Shown piece after piece: positions 9,520-18,960 of a stretch of 64,000 nt of DNA. Each line of letters opens with the position of its first letter. Within the stretch, counting starts at the first letter, position 1. Origin of the DNA: Bacteroidales bacterium (GTDB lineage: Bacteria > Bacteroidota > Bacteroidia > Bacteroidales > UBA932); NCBI GenBank assembly GCA_017443025.1, contig JAFSPG010000001.1, positions 62,001 to 126,000 on the forward strand. Reading direction: 5' to 3'. Below the pieces are notes generated by a model. The model did not search any database. It worked only from the letters and a program-made list of their open reading frames with translations, and was not told the origin of the DNA. The translations under genes were made by a program, and so were the position numbers.

Positions 9520-10389
9520 ATGAACAGCGGTATCTTACTCAAAATTCTCATTTCCAACGATGACGGCTACGCCTCACGCGGCCTCCATACTCTGGCCAAC
9601 ATAATGGCCTCCTTCGGAGACGTTACGGTAGTGGCACCTAAGTACCATCAGAGCGCAATGTCGATGGCCGTTTCGCTCGGAATGAAGAAACTCGCATACA
9701 AGCCCCTGCCGGAAGAAGCCCCGGGCGACTGGTCATATCTTGACGCCACCCCGGCGAGTTGCATCAAATTCGGGCTCGAGTACAAATATCCCAACAGGAA
9801 CCCCGATGTAGTCGTCACGGGCATAAACCACGGCTCCAACGCCGGTACGGCCGCCAACTATTCGGCCACCCTCGGAGCCGCCGACGAAGGCGCCCTCAAC
9901 GGAATCCGCTCCATCGGCGTGAGCATTCAGGATTTCAGCCCGGAGGCCGACCTAAGCGGCGTTGAAAAGTATTTCCCGGATATCTTCCGCTTCCTGATGG
10001 AAAACTGGCCCGACGATGTGTATGGGCTGGTTTATAACGTGAATTTCCCGAAGCTCCCCGCCGACAAGATAAAGGGCATCCGCATCACCCGTCAGGGCCG
10101 CGGCCACTGGGAGAAGGAATACATGCCCTGGGACAACGAAACTCTCGGCAACTATTTCGTGTTTTCAGGCAGCGACTTCAAGAAGACCGACCTTCACCTC
10201 GAAGAGGGTGAGTCGGCTTATATGATGGTGGGTACTTTCTTTGACGATGAGGCTCCGGAAGAGGACCAGGCCGACCACAGAAACTGCGACGACGGCTGGA
10301 TAACCATCACCCCCAACACCATCGACCGCACAAATTACGCCGAGAAGGAACGTCTCACGCGCCTCCTCGCCCAAAAGCCAATCATTTAG
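9520..10389 (+). CDS. surE: 5'/3'-nucleotidase SurE
   Basis: A metal-dependent nucleoside monophosphatase. The hallmark ISNDDG (Asp14, Asp15) lies at the N-terminus, followed by VVAPKYHQSAMS and a GTAANYSATLGAA segment of the active site. At 289 residues it is slightly longer than the E. coli enzyme. The short N-terminal extension (MNSGILL) leaves an internal start possible, but no alternative ATG precedes the first strand. It is followed one base later by lpxB. Confidence 0.93.
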   Translation: MNSGILLKILISNDDGYASRGLHTLANIMASFGDVTVVAPKYHQSAMSMAVSLGMKKLAYKPLPEEAPGDWSYLDATPASCIKFGLEYKYPNRNPDVVVTGINHGSNAGTAANYSATLGAADEGALNGIRSIGVSIQDFSPEADLSGVEKYFPDIFRFLMENWPDDVYGLVYNVNFPKLPADKIKGIRITRQGRGHWEKEYMPWDNETLGNYFVFSGSDFKKTDLHLEEGESAYMMVGTFFDDEAPEEDQADHRNCDDGWITITPNTIDRTNYAEKERLTRLLAQKPII

Positions 10390-10390
10390 A

Positions 10391-11557
10391 ATGAAGTACT
10401 ACATCATAGCAGGCGAAGCTTCAGGCGACCTTCACGGCTCCAATCTGATGAAGGGCCTGTACGCCAAGGACCCCGAGGCTGACATCCGCTTCTGGGGAGG
10501 CGCCCTGATGAATGCCGTGGCAAAGGCCAACCGTCCGGAGGCCGATGCGATGGCGCATGATTACAACGAAGGCGCCGTCATGGGCTACTCGCAGGTCATA
10601 CTGAAGGCCGGCACCCTGCTCTGCAACATCCGCCGTTGCAAGGAAGATATCTCCGCCTGGAATCCCGATGTAGTCATCCTCATAGACTATCCCGGCTTCA
10701 ACCTTAAAATCGCAAAATACGCCCACGAAAAGGGCTTTAAGGTATTCTGGTACATCGCCCCGAAGGTATGGGCTTCGAGGGAGGGCCGCATCAAGAAAAT
10801 CAAGAAGTACGTCGACCGCCTCTATATCATCTTCCCCTTCGAAATAGAATATTTCGAGAAGAAGGAGATTCCCTTCACCTACGCCGGCAATCCTCTCATC
10901 GATGCCATCGACGGCGACTCCCCTACCACTCGGGAGCAGTTCCTTAGGGATGCAGGACTCGAAGACAGGCCCATCATCGCCCTTCTGGCAGGCTCACGAA
11001 GGAACGAAGTTTCGCTTACAATGCCGGTGCTCGAGGATGTGGTAAAAAAGATGAAGGCTACTCCTGAATATGCCGATTACCAGTTCGTAGTAGCCGGAGC
11101 ACCTTCAAGAAAGCCCGAGGACTACATCACCAAGAACCCTTCCGGAGAGATTAGAATAGTCTTCGGGAAGACGCACGATATCCTCCGCTACGCCAGGGCT
11201 GCCGTCGTGAACTCCGGCACCGCCTCTCTGGAGGCCGCCCTAATCGGCACACCTCAGGTAGTGGTGTACAAGATGAGTAAGCTCACCTTCGAAATTGCAA
11301 AAAGAATCATCTGCATAGACACCATCAGCCTGGCCAACCTTATTGCCGGCCGCAAGATATTCAGGGAATTCGTACAGTACGACTGCAACCCTGAAAAAAT
11401 CAGCGAGGAGCTTGTACGCCTTACCGGCGACGAAGCCTATCGCGCCGCAATGGCTGAAGACTATGCACTTGTTAGGAAATTGCTCGGCGGCAGCGGTGCT
11501 TCACAGGCCGTAGCCACCGCAATGATTAAGGAACTTACTTCTGCGAAGAAGTCTTGA
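10391..11557 (+). CDS. lpxB: Lipid-A-disaccharide synthase
   Basis: Condenses UDP-2,3-diacylglucosamine with lipid X to form the lipid A disaccharide, which shows a Gram-negative outer membrane. The 388-residue GT19 protein has the N-terminal GEASGDLHG, the central FWYIAPKVWASREGR, LLAGSRRNEV, and the C-terminal NSGTASLEAALIGTPQVVVYK. It is co-transcribed with surE. Its 3' end overlaps the 3' end of the convergent antiporter gene by 23 bases, so no separate terminator fits. Confidence 0.95.
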   Translation: MKYYIIAGEASGDLHGSNLMKGLYAKDPEADIRFWGGALMNAVAKANRPEADAMAHDYNEGAVMGYSQVILKAGTLLCNIRRCKEDISAWNPDVVILIDYPGFNLKIAKYAHEKGFKVFWYIAPKVWASREGRIKKIKKYVDRLYIIFPFEIEYFEKKEIPFTYAGNPLIDAIDGDSPTTREQFLRDAGLEDRPIIALLAGSRRNEVSLTMPVLEDVVKKMKATPEYADYQFVVAGAPSRKPEDYITKNPSGEIRIVFGKTHDILRYARAAVVNSGTASLEAALIGTPQVVVYKMSKLTFEIAKRIICIDTISLANLIAGRKIFREFVQYDCNPEKISEELVRLTGDEAYRAAMAEDYALVRKLLGGSGASQAVATAMIKELTSAKKS

Positions 11558-13541
11558 GCGCCTCTCCGAACTCTTCGATACCGGAGTCGGTAGCGACAAT
11601 CTGAACCACATCCCCGGCAATAATCTTATCGGACGCCCTCGGGAAGTCTACCCGTTCGTGCCCGCGGGTAATCGCCACCACGTGAACCCCGAAGCGGTTG
11701 CCGAGATTCAGCTCCGACAGCATCTTGCCATCCCATTCCGGATCGGTTGGAATTGTAAAGTCAGCAAAATGCAACTCATGCGATATAAGAGTATTGACAT
11801 TGTCAGTGTGAGCCGTACCCTTTAATTCGTCGCTGAGGTCGCGGGCCTTCATGTTATTGCGGAAGGTATTCTCTATCCTTATTGACTGCTTGCGCACGGA
11901 GCGGCTGCTCACAAGGAGAACGACCGCGCCGAAAGCGATGAGGAACACCGGAATGCCCGAAAGCTGGAATAACTTGAAGAGCACGAAAAGCAGGAAGCCC
12001 ATCGCCACGAAAATCCTCACTAAGACCATTCCCACGAGGGCTGGACGCATCACTCTGCTATATGCCCAGATACTGCTGAATTCCGTAGAGAAAGTCCTGC
12101 GAATCAAGATTGAATAAAGGAATGGCGACATTACGGCCACTATCAGCAGGGCTGCTACAATATGGCCCGTTATACCCGGAATCCATCCGGTCACAAGCGG
12201 CACCAGCCAGTTGAACGAAATCATCAACAGGGCTATGCAGATTATGGAATGAATCAGTATAACCTTTACAAAATCCGATATGTATTTACGGGTATCGCTC
12301 TTGTCGGAGGGAGTGTCGTCGCCGCCGCTGGCATAGCGGTCTAGCATGCCTTTGAGCCAGGCCGGGAGATGCCGGTCGAGGAACCTGTATGCGGGCTCCG
12401 ACAACCTTATCATATATGGCGTAATGAAGATGGTGATGACCGACACCGCAACTACTATTGGATAGAGGAAATCGCCTGTAACTCCCAGCGAGAGGCCGAG
12501 GCCTGCGATGATGAAGGCGAACTCACCTATCTGGGTGAGCGAGAATCCGCAGCTGACGGCCGTCTTGAGCGGCTTTCCGGAAATCAAAACACCGATTGTA
12601 GCGAAGGTCGACTGCCCAACTACCACGGCAAGGGTAATAACAAGAATCGGGACTGCATACTGGACTATCATAGCCGGATCCACCATCATGCCGACTGACA
12701 CGAAGAAGATGGCCCCAAAGAGGTCTTTTACAGGCTTTACCAGCTTGTCTATCTGTTCGGCCTCGACGGTTTCCGCCAGGATGGAGCCCATAATAAAGGC
12801 TCCGAAGGCGGCCGAGAAGCCCATGGCCGCTGCAAATACGACCATTCCGAAGCAAAGGCCGAGCGACACCACGAGAAGGGTTTCGCCGCTCATCAGTTTA
12901 CGCGCTTTGCGAAGGATGATCGGGATGAGAAAGAGGCCCACCAGGAACCACAGAATCAAGAAGAATCCGAGTTTGGCTATGCTCTCGACCATCTCGACTC
13001 CGTCGACGCTGTTGCTGACGGCAATTGTCGACAAGAGAACCATCAGCACAACTGCAAGTATATCCTCAAGAATAAGGATGCTCATCACCAGGCCGGCAAA
13101 CTGTTTCTTCAGAAGGCCGAGGTCGTCGAAGGCCTTGTAAATGATTGTAGTCGATGACATTGCAATCATACCACCGAGGAAGATGGCATCCATTCTCGAC
13201 CATCCGAAGGCAGTACCCACGATGAAGCCCACGAATGTCATCCCGAAGATAATCACGAGGGCCGTAACCATGGCCGGCCCGCCGACCTTGAAAATTTTCT
13301 TTATGCTGAATTCAAGACCGAGGGCGAACAGGAGGAATATTACTCCGATATCAGACCAAAGGTGGATGTTGGCAGTATCGACCACCGATGGCAGCAGGCC
13401 GAAGTGCGGACTGGCCAGAAAGCCGGCGACGATGTATCCGAGCACGAGCGGCTGGCCCAGCTTCTTGAAAAGAAGGGTCATCACTCCGGCGCAGATAAGC
13501 ATCAGCGCAAGGTCTGCAATCAATGGGGCAAGGTCTGACAT
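11535..13541 (-). CDS. Monovalent cation:proton antiporter, CPA2/Kef type, with TrkA-C domain
   Basis: A 668-residue membrane protein. Roughly 12 hydrophobic helices (residues 5-400) form a Na+/H+ exchanger domain, with the conserved start LGQPLVLGYIVAGFL. A second hydrophobic block (about 425-550) precedes the C-terminal TrkA-C regulatory domain (IPTDPEWDGKMLSELNL to the end). There is no NAD-binding RCK-N Rossmann domain, unlike KefB/KefC. Its role is K+ or Na+ exchange for protons at the inner membrane; the ion cannot be assigned. It is the last gene of the minus-strand run DUF349-yidC-YggS-antiporter, starting 9 bases after the previous stop. Confidence 0.88.
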   Translation of the reverse strand: MSDLAPLIADLALMLICAGVMTLLFKKLGQPLVLGYIVAGFLASPHFGLLPSVVDTANIHLWSDIGVIFLLFALGLEFSIKKIFKVGGPAMVTALVIIFGMTFVGFIVGTAFGWSRMDAIFLGGMIAMSSTTIIYKAFDDLGLLKKQFAGLVMSILILEDILAVVLMVLLSTIAVSNSVDGVEMVESIAKLGFFLILWFLVGLFLIPIILRKARKLMSGETLLVVSLGLCFGMVVFAAAMGFSAAFGAFIMGSILAETVEAEQIDKLVKPVKDLFGAIFFVSVGMMVDPAMIVQYAVPILVITLAVVVGQSTFATIGVLISGKPLKTAVSCGFSLTQIGEFAFIIAGLGLSLGVTGDFLYPIVVAVSVITIFITPYMIRLSEPAYRFLDRHLPAWLKGMLDRYASGGDDTPSDKSDTRKYISDFVKVILIHSIICIALLMISFNWLVPLVTGWIPGITGHIVAALLIVAVMSPFLYSILIRRTFSTEFSSIWAYSRVMRPALVGMVLVRIFVAMGFLLFVLFKLFQLSGIPVFLIAFGAVVLLVSSRSVRKQSIRIENTFRNNMKARDLSDELKGTAHTDNVNTLISHELHFADFTIPTDPEWDGKMLSELNLGNRFGVHVVAITRGHERVDFPRASDKIIAGDVVQIVATDSGIEEFGEALKTSSQK

Positions 13542-13550
13542 ATCATTCTA

Positions 13551-14201
13551 TTATTTTGAGGAATAATCCCTCTCTCCGAAGATGGCTGTGCCGATTCGGA
13601 CGATAGTGGCATCGTATTCAAGGGCTATCTTCCAGTCGGATGACATTCCTATGCTAAGCTCCCTGATTTCGGGATGATGAGTCTCGAGCCGTCTCTTTAT
13701 ATTCCTTATTTTCTCGAAATCGGAGCGGATAATACTTTCATCCGAAGTATTTGTCGCCATCCCCATAAGGCCGCAGATGGACAAGCCCTCGTAGTTCTCT
13801 GCGAGAATCCCGGGCAGTTCTTCCTCAAGGAAGCCCTGCTTGCTTTCCTCGCTGGCGATATGCACTTCGAGAAGAATATTGACCCTCTGCTTGTTCTCTA
13901 TCCCCCACTTGTCAATGGCCTCGAGCAGATGAAGGGAATCCACCGATTCCACCATATCCACGTATGGGAGAACCATCTTTAGCTTATTGGTCTGGAGATG
14001 GCCGATAAAGTGCCAGCGAATATCTTTCGGGAGGGCCTCAGCCTTGGCCTTGAGCTCTTGCGGACGGCTCTCGCCAAAAAGGAGATGTCCCGCACGGTAA
14101 AGCTCCATGATGGCTTCAGCCGGGTGAAATTTGGAAACTGCCACCAAGTTTACGCAAGGTGGCAGCTCACTTAATATCTTGTTTAACCTATCTTCTGGCA
14201 T
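13551..14201 (-). CDS. YggS-family PLP-homeostasis protein
   Basis: A single alanine-racemase-like TIM barrel of 216 residues. The PLP-binding Lys24 lies in AVSKFHP, with GESRPQE, WHFIGHLQTNK and the C-terminal SIGMSSDWKIAL phosphate-binding region. Members bind pyridoxal phosphate, lack clear catalytic activity and keep vitamin B6 and amino acid pools balanced. Its first 14 bases overlap the end of yidC. Confidence 0.92.
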   Translation of the reverse strand: MPEDRLNKILSELPPCVNLVAVSKFHPAEAIMELYRAGHLLFGESRPQELKAKAEALPKDIRWHFIGHLQTNKLKMVLPYVDMVESVDSLHLLEAIDKWGIENKQRVNILLEVHIASEESKQGFLEEELPGILAENYEGLSICGLMGMATNTSDESIIRSDFEKIRNIKRRLETHHPEIRELSIGMSSDWKIALEYDATIVRIGTAIFGERDYSSK

Positions 14202-16029
14202 TGCGCTGTTGTTGCATACGCTGGGCTTCTTCCAGCCTCTTCTGCCATTTGCTCTTTGGCAGAGGCTTGCCCTCAGTAGCCTTCAGGCGGGCATATACAT
14301 CCTCGGGCTTTACAACCCACTTGCGGATGATGAAGGTCTCTATCATAGTGATGATGTTCGAAAGCAGATAGTAGTAGCTAAGACCTGACGAGAGGCTGTT
14401 ACAGATAAAGAACATCATCACGGGCATAAAGTAGAAGGTCATCATGCGCATCATCTTTCCGTTGGCGTCGTTGCTGACCATAGAGCCGGAGGTGAGCTTT
14501 GTGAAGAAGAACATCGACACGGCCATCAGGAGGGCAAAGAGGGAGATATGGTCTCCCAGCAGAGGGATGCCGCCGGGGAAGGTGAGGAAGGAATCGTATG
14601 CGCTGAGGTCTTCGGCCCAGAGGAAGGGCTGCTGACGCAGCTCGATAGAAGCCGGGAAGAAACGGAACATGGCCCACAGAATCGGGAACTGGAGGAGCAT
14701 AGGGAGACAACCGCCCATCATATTGGCTCCTGCCCGCTTGTAAAGGGCCATCGTCTCCTGCTGTTTCTTCATTGCGTCTTCCTGCTTGGGATACTTGGCG
14801 TTGATTTTCTCGACCTCGGGGCGCAGAATCTGCATCTTTGCCGAGGATATGAGGGATTTATATGCCAGCGGGAACACCACTATCTTGATGAACAGGGTCA
14901 TCAGAAGGATGATGATACCGAAGTTCAGGTCGAAGCCCTTGAGGAAGTTGAACACAGGGATGATTACGTACTTCGTAAAGATTCCGATGATACTTCCGCC
15001 CAGAGGAATTGTCTTCTCGTAATGCTGTCCGAGGGCCTTCATTCCGTTGTAGCTGTTGGGGCCGAAATAAAATTCGTGCTCCCAGGAGGTCTTGCCGCGA
15101 AGCTCCTTGCGAAGCAGGGAGCGGCCGTACATCAGGTGTACATCGTTATCTTTTTCGTCGGCGAAGACGGTGCTGAGTTCACCTTCGTCCCAGTTGTCCA
15201 GGGCACGGAAGATGGCCGAGAAGAACTGCTGGTGATATGCCACCCAGGAGATGTTTCCGCGGACTTTCTTGGCCTCGCTGCGGCCCTTGGCATATTCCTC
15301 GGGGCTGTCGCTGCCGGGCTCGAGATAAGCCGAGAGCGAATACTGGGCTTCATTGCGGAAGCCTTTCTCCATACGGGGGATGTTGACGTTCCACTCGATG
15401 TCGTAAGAATATACGTTGCGGGCAATCTCAAGTCCTTCGAAGGAGAGGGTGTTCCTAACCTGATATCCGTCGAGGGTATAGGCCTGCTCGATATAGCCTC
15501 CGTTTGAGAACGGGAGTCTCATCACTACTGAAGAATCAGTCTGTGAGGCAATCTGGAAGGTGAAATCCTTGGTGCTTACAAGCTCTCCGGCGAAAAGTTT
15601 TACGTTGTACTCGCTCTGTCCGTCGCGGAAGAGGTAGAGGTCGGACTTGTCGTAATTCTTGTAATCCTTGATGCGGGCTGAATAAGGCTGGCCGCCACGG
15701 GTCGTGAAGGCAACCTCCAGAAGGTCGTTCTGCAGGGTGATGAACTCGGCATCCTGGGCCTTTGCTCCGGCAAGAGCGGCGTCCTGAATCTCAGGTTCCT
15801 TCACTTCCTGAACCTTGGGCTCTTCGTAAAGCCCGGCGTCCTTGAGGGAGTCAATCCTTACCTGCTCAAGGGAATCGCGGAGCATCTGTTCTGCCAGCTG
15901 GGCCCTTGCTATGGCCTCCTGCTGGCGCACATAGGCCTGCTGCTTTTCAATCTGCTTGGACTGGAAAAACATGAAGCCTACCATGATAGCTCCGATGAGT
16001 ACCCAGCCTATAATGTTGTTTTTCTTCAT
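14188..16029 (-). CDS. yidC: Membrane protein insertase YidC
   Basis: Inserts and folds inner-membrane proteins with SecYEG or alone. The 613 residues comprise an N-terminal membrane anchor (IIGWVLIGAIMVGFMFF), a large periplasmic beta domain (about residues 70-350) and the five-helix insertase core (LLMTLFIKIVVFPLAYKSL, GCLPMLLQFPILWAMFRFF, FYFMPVMMFFICNSLSSGLSYYYLLSN). The basic Gln/Arg-rich tail is typical of the phylum. It lies 25 bases downstream of the DUF349 gene. Confidence 0.96.
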   Translation of the reverse strand: MKKNNIIGWVLIGAIMVGFMFFQSKQIEKQQAYVRQQEAIARAQLAEQMLRDSLEQVRIDSLKDAGLYEEPKVQEVKEPEIQDAALAGAKAQDAEFITLQNDLLEVAFTTRGGQPYSARIKDYKNYDKSDLYLFRDGQSEYNVKLFAGELVSTKDFTFQIASQTDSSVVMRLPFSNGGYIEQAYTLDGYQVRNTLSFEGLEIARNVYSYDIEWNVNIPRMEKGFRNEAQYSLSAYLEPGSDSPEEYAKGRSEAKKVRGNISWVAYHQQFFSAIFRALDNWDEGELSTVFADEKDNDVHLMYGRSLLRKELRGKTSWEHEFYFGPNSYNGMKALGQHYEKTIPLGGSIIGIFTKYVIIPVFNFLKGFDLNFGIIILLMTLFIKIVVFPLAYKSLISSAKMQILRPEVEKINAKYPKQEDAMKKQQETMALYKRAGANMMGGCLPMLLQFPILWAMFRFFPASIELRQQPFLWAEDLSAYDSFLTFPGGIPLLGDHISLFALLMAVSMFFFTKLTSGSMVSNDANGKMMRMMTFYFMPVMMFFICNSLSSGLSYYYLLSNIITMIETFIIRKWVVKPEDVYARLKATEGKPLPKSKWQKRLEEAQRMQQQRNARR

Positions 16030-16054
16030 TTAATCTTCCTTTTTCTTTGGGAAA

Positions 16055-17638
16055 TTACTCCTTGGGGGCCTCGGCTGCCTGGGCGGCATCCTCAATCTGA
16101 CGAATCTTGGCCTCGAGGGTGGCAAGCTCGGCTTTTACAGACTCGATACGCTCCTGGAACTGCTTTATAAGCGGTTCGGAGTTCTTGGAGGCGGCGAAGA
16201 AGCCGATATTGTTCTCGTAGGTATCGAGGTCCTGCTGCAGACGGTTGTACTGCTGAATGAGTTTCTCTTTTTCAGATACTACGGGGCGCTGGAGCCTTCC
16301 ACCGTTCTGCGGGCGTGACCTGCGCTTTGCAGCCTCTGCCTTGAAGTTCTCTTCCTTGCGTCCGAAGAATTCGTCGCAGGCGGCACGGAACCTCTTCCAG
16401 AGGGCATCTGCCTTCTTGCGGGGCACTGCGCCGATTCCCTTCCACTGCTTCTGGAGCTCGATGAAGGCCTCGGTGGTCTTCTTCCACTCGCTGCTGTCTT
16501 TCAGGGCCTCTGCCTTTTCGATGATGGCCATCTTGAGGTCGACGTTGGCCGACATGCTGTCTTTGTACTCCGAATAGTAGATGCGCTTGCGCTCGAAGAA
16601 TTTGTCGTTGGCGGCGCGGAAGCGGTCATAGACCTTCTGGTTTTCCTTCTTGGTGGCATAACCAATCTTCTTCCACTCCTTCTGAATCTCTTCGATTTCC
16701 TTGGTGAGGGTGCTCCACTGGTTGGGGCTGATTTCCTCGCGGGAGGCGATTTCCTCGACCTTCTCGCAGAGGGCCTTCTTGGCCTCGAGGTTCTCGGCCT
16801 GCTTTTCCTTCTGGCCCTCGAAGAAAGCCTGATAGTTCTTGTTTATCTTGGCTGTAGCGGCTTTGAAGCGCTCCCAGATTTGTTCGCGGTACTCCTTGGC
16901 TACGGGGCCGAATTCCTTCCACTGCTCGTGGAGTTTCTGGAGCTCCTTGAAGGCGTCGATTACGTTCTCGTCCTCGGAGAGTTTCTCGGCTTCTTCGCAG
17001 AAGGCTTCCTTGGCTTCGAGGTTCTTCTTGAAGTCGAGGTCGCGCATGTCGCGGTTGAGCTGGACCTTGTCGTAGAACTGCTCTACATAGAACTGATATG
17101 TGTCGTTCAAATCCCTGAAGGCCGTTGCCGGAACTGGGCCGATTTCGCGCCAGCGGGCTTGAATCTCGCGGAAGGCGGGGAAGACGGAAGATACGTCCTC
17201 GTGGTCGGCGAGGAGCTGCTTGAGGTCTTCGATTACAGCCTGCTTGCGGATGAGATTGTCGGAGCGTTCGGCGTCCATCTTGCGATTATACTCGGCTTTT
17301 TCCTTCTTGAAGGTATTGTAAAGCGACTTGAAACCATTCTCCACGGCCTCGAAAACATTGTTCGGAGCGGCCTCCGAGTCAGCTTCGGCGGCTTCCTCTT
17401 CAGGGGCATACTCAGCTTTGTCCTTCGACAGCTTCTTATAGAATGCCGATTTGATGGCCTCTGCCTCCTTGGCACGTTTCATCCTGTCTTCGTCCGACAT
17501 AAGTTTTTCGAAGAGAATGGAAAGCTCGCCGAGAGACATTTCTGAATAATTCACCTCAGGGGTTGTGGTTTCGGGTACATCCGGAGTAGCCTCGACAGGA
17601 ACTTGAGAAATTGCTCCGGGATTCAGTTCTTCGTTCAT
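16055..17638 (-). CDS. DUF349-repeat protein
   Basis: A cytosolic, highly charged, largely helical protein of 527 residues. At least four DUF349-type repeats are visible by their recurring Trp-[RK]-x-[IF]-G core: WREIGPVP, WKEFGPVA, WKKIGYAT and WKGIGAVP. A C-terminal coiled coil follows (YNRLQQDLDTYENNIGFF). The function of DUF349 is not established. The gene leads the yidC transcription unit, and the -7 box TATATTTG (minus strand, 17668-17675) lies 30 bases upstream of the ATG. Confidence 0.88.
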   Translation of the reverse strand: MNEELNPGAISQVPVEATPDVPETTTPEVNYSEMSLGELSILFEKLMSDEDRMKRAKEAEAIKSAFYKKLSKDKAEYAPEEEAAEADSEAAPNNVFEAVENGFKSLYNTFKKEKAEYNRKMDAERSDNLIRKQAVIEDLKQLLADHEDVSSVFPAFREIQARWREIGPVPATAFRDLNDTYQFYVEQFYDKVQLNRDMRDLDFKKNLEAKEAFCEEAEKLSEDENVIDAFKELQKLHEQWKEFGPVAKEYREQIWERFKAATAKINKNYQAFFEGQKEKQAENLEAKKALCEKVEEIASREEISPNQWSTLTKEIEEIQKEWKKIGYATKKENQKVYDRFRAANDKFFERKRIYYSEYKDSMSANVDLKMAIIEKAEALKDSSEWKKTTEAFIELQKQWKGIGAVPRKKADALWKRFRAACDEFFGRKEENFKAEAAKRRSRPQNGGRLQRPVVSEKEKLIQQYNRLQQDLDTYENNIGFFAASKNSEPLIKQFQERIESVKAELATLEAKIRQIEDAAQAAEAPKE

Positions 17639-17667
17639 AGATACGATGTTTAGTTATGTATAGATTG

Positions 17668-17675
17668 CAAATATA
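17668..17675 (-). promoter_or_regulatory. Promoter -7 box of the DUF349-yidC-YggS-antiporter unit
   Basis: The minus strand reads TATATTTGC, a perfect TAnnTTTG box 30 bases upstream of the start codon. On the plus strand a weaker box (GACTTTTG, about 17707-17714) could serve trmD. Confidence 0.6.
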
Positions 17676-17737
17676 CTTATTTTTTTGATTTCTTGTTTTT
17701 CTTTCCGACTTTTGCAGCAGCAATATCATTCCTGCCT

Positions 17738-18412
17738 ATGCGCATTGACATTCTTACAGTTGTTCCCGAACTCCTCGAGAGTCCCCTCGCCCATTCGATT
17801 CCCGGCCGTGCCGTCAAGAAAGGCCTGGTGGAGATTCATATTCACAATCTCCGCGAATACGGTCTGGGGCCCCGCAAGAATGTCGACGACTACAGCTATG
17901 GCGGCGACGCAGGCATGGTAATGATGGTCGAGCCCGTCGATAAAATGATTTCCGCTCTCAAAGCTGAGCGCGACTACGACGAGGTGATTTATATGTCGCC
18001 CGACGGAGAAATCCTCTCGCAGGGCATCGCCAACGAATTGTCTCTGAAGAAGAACATAATCATTCTCTGCGGCCACTACAAGGGCATAGACGAGCGAATC
18101 CGCGAGCACTTGGTTACCCGCGAGATTTCTGTCGGCGACTATGTGGTGAGCGGCGGAGAGATTCCGGCTGCCCTGCTCGCCGACGCCATAATCCGCCTGC
18201 TGCCAGGCGCCCTTACCGACGAGACTTCCGCCCTGAGCGACAGCTTCCAGGACGGGCTGGTCTCCCCTCCCGTATACACCCGTCCGGCCGACTACAATGG
18301 CTGGAAGGTTCCGGATGTCCTGCTCAGCGGCAATCCCAAACTCATCTCGGCCTGGCAGGACGAGCAGGCCCTCGCCCGCACCCGCTCCCGCCGCCCCGAA
18401 CTCCTCAAGTAG
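17738..18412 (+). CDS. trmD: tRNA (guanine37-N1)-methyltransferase
   Basis: Makes m1G37 in tRNAs, preventing +1 frameshifts. This is a SPOUT-fold enzyme of 224 residues starting [13 protein letters not shown]. It has the [10 protein letters not shown] substrate loop, the knot motif [12 protein letters not shown], and [12 protein letters not shown] chose the ATG at 17738 because the ATG at 17693 would add 15 hydrophobic residues foreign to the family and lies upstream of the likely promoter. A palindromic repeat and a terminator follow. Confidence 0.95.
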   Translation: MRIDILTVVPELLESPLAHSIPGRAVKKGLVEIHIHNLREYGLGPRKNVDDYSYGGDAGMVMMVEPVDKMISALKAERDYDEVIYMSPDGEILSQGIANELSLKKNIIILCGHYKGIDERIREHLVTREISVGDYVVSGGEIPAALLADAIIRLLPGALTDETSALSDSFQDGLVSPPVYTRPADYNGWKVPDVLLSGNPKLISAWQDEQALARTRSRRPELLK

Positions 18413-18420
18413 CCCGAGTT

Positions 18421-18560
18421 CACCGGCGCGGACGTCCCTCCGAATGGGACGTCTGCACCGGTAATGTTCTTCTGCCTTCGCGAAGAGGGAAAAAGTTTTC
18501 TCGGGCAGAAAAATGCCCTCGAAACTCTTTTCCCCTCTTCTCCACCATCCCCACGCACAG
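18421..18560 (-). repeat. Dispersed repeat, left copy of an inverted pair (palindrome plus tail)
   Basis: Bases 18445-18560 are, on the opposite strand, almost identical to 22085-22200 over 116 bases; only a few substitutions are visible. The end next to trmD (18421-18461) is an imperfect palindrome in which GACGTCCC pairs with GGGACGTC. The tail contains the alternating segments GGGGAAAAGAG and GAGAAAACTTTTTCCCTC. It encodes nothing convincing. Confidence 0.85.
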
Positions 18561-18570
18561 GGATAATAAA

Positions 18571-18604
18571 ACGAAGGCCGCGGGGAGCGACCTTCGTTTT
18601 TAGG
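18571..18604. terminator. Bidirectional terminator between trmD and rnpB
   Basis: ACGAAGG (18571-18577) pairs with CCTTCGT (18591-18597), with a GC-rich interior. T runs follow on both strands, so it can end trmD transcripts on one side and RNase P RNA on the other. Confidence 0.8.
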
Positions 18605-18920
18605 GATGAAGCGGAACCGTAAGCCGGTTTCTGTTTTGTTCTGTCATTTATCTTCGCGACCTACCCCCTGGCAATCGGGCGGGCAACCCTCAGCTGCCAG
18701 TATATTTGGTTTTGCAGGCCCTGACGCCGTACCCCGGCGGCATCGCTGACGCCGGTCGTGGGCTCTTGCCCCACGTTTTCACCCTTACCTTTCGGCGGTT
18801 GTTTTCTGTTACGGGCGGTATAAAATCACTTCTATCTGCGCTTTCCGCAGCAGGGTGCCCTGTCCTGTCCGGACTTTCCTCACATCTAAAACCGATGCGC
18901 GACAGATCGTTCCGCTTGCG
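18605..18920 (-). ncRNA. rnpB: RNase P RNA (bacterial class A)
   Basis: The catalytic RNA that removes tRNA 5' leaders. On the minus strand the universally conserved GAGGAAAGTCCGG occurs near the 5' end (about 18868-18880), and GGTAAGGGTGAAA is present in the middle. The ends close as helix P1: AGCGGAAC (18909-18916 on the plus strand, read in reverse) pairs with 18610-18617. The roughly 316-base length is normal for the type. A -7 box lies just upstream (18925-18932, minus) and a terminator just downstream. Confidence 0.95.
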
Positions 18921-18924
18921 GGGG

Positions 18925-18952
18925 CAAAGTTAAGGGATTTTTCTTACATTTG
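18925..18952. promoter_or_regulatory. Divergent promoters of rnpB and the glutamine cyclotransferase gene
   Basis: The minus strand has TAACTTTG (18925-18932), immediately before the RNase P RNA 5' end. The plus strand has TACATTTG (18945-18952), only 8 bases before the ATG at 18961. The plus-strand transcript would therefore have almost no leader. Confidence 0.65.
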
Positions 18953-18960
18953 CATCCGTT

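Noticed and set aside
18706-18933. Open frames inside the RNase P RNA region
   Set aside because: They lie on the strand opposite the RNA and cross its conserved helices.
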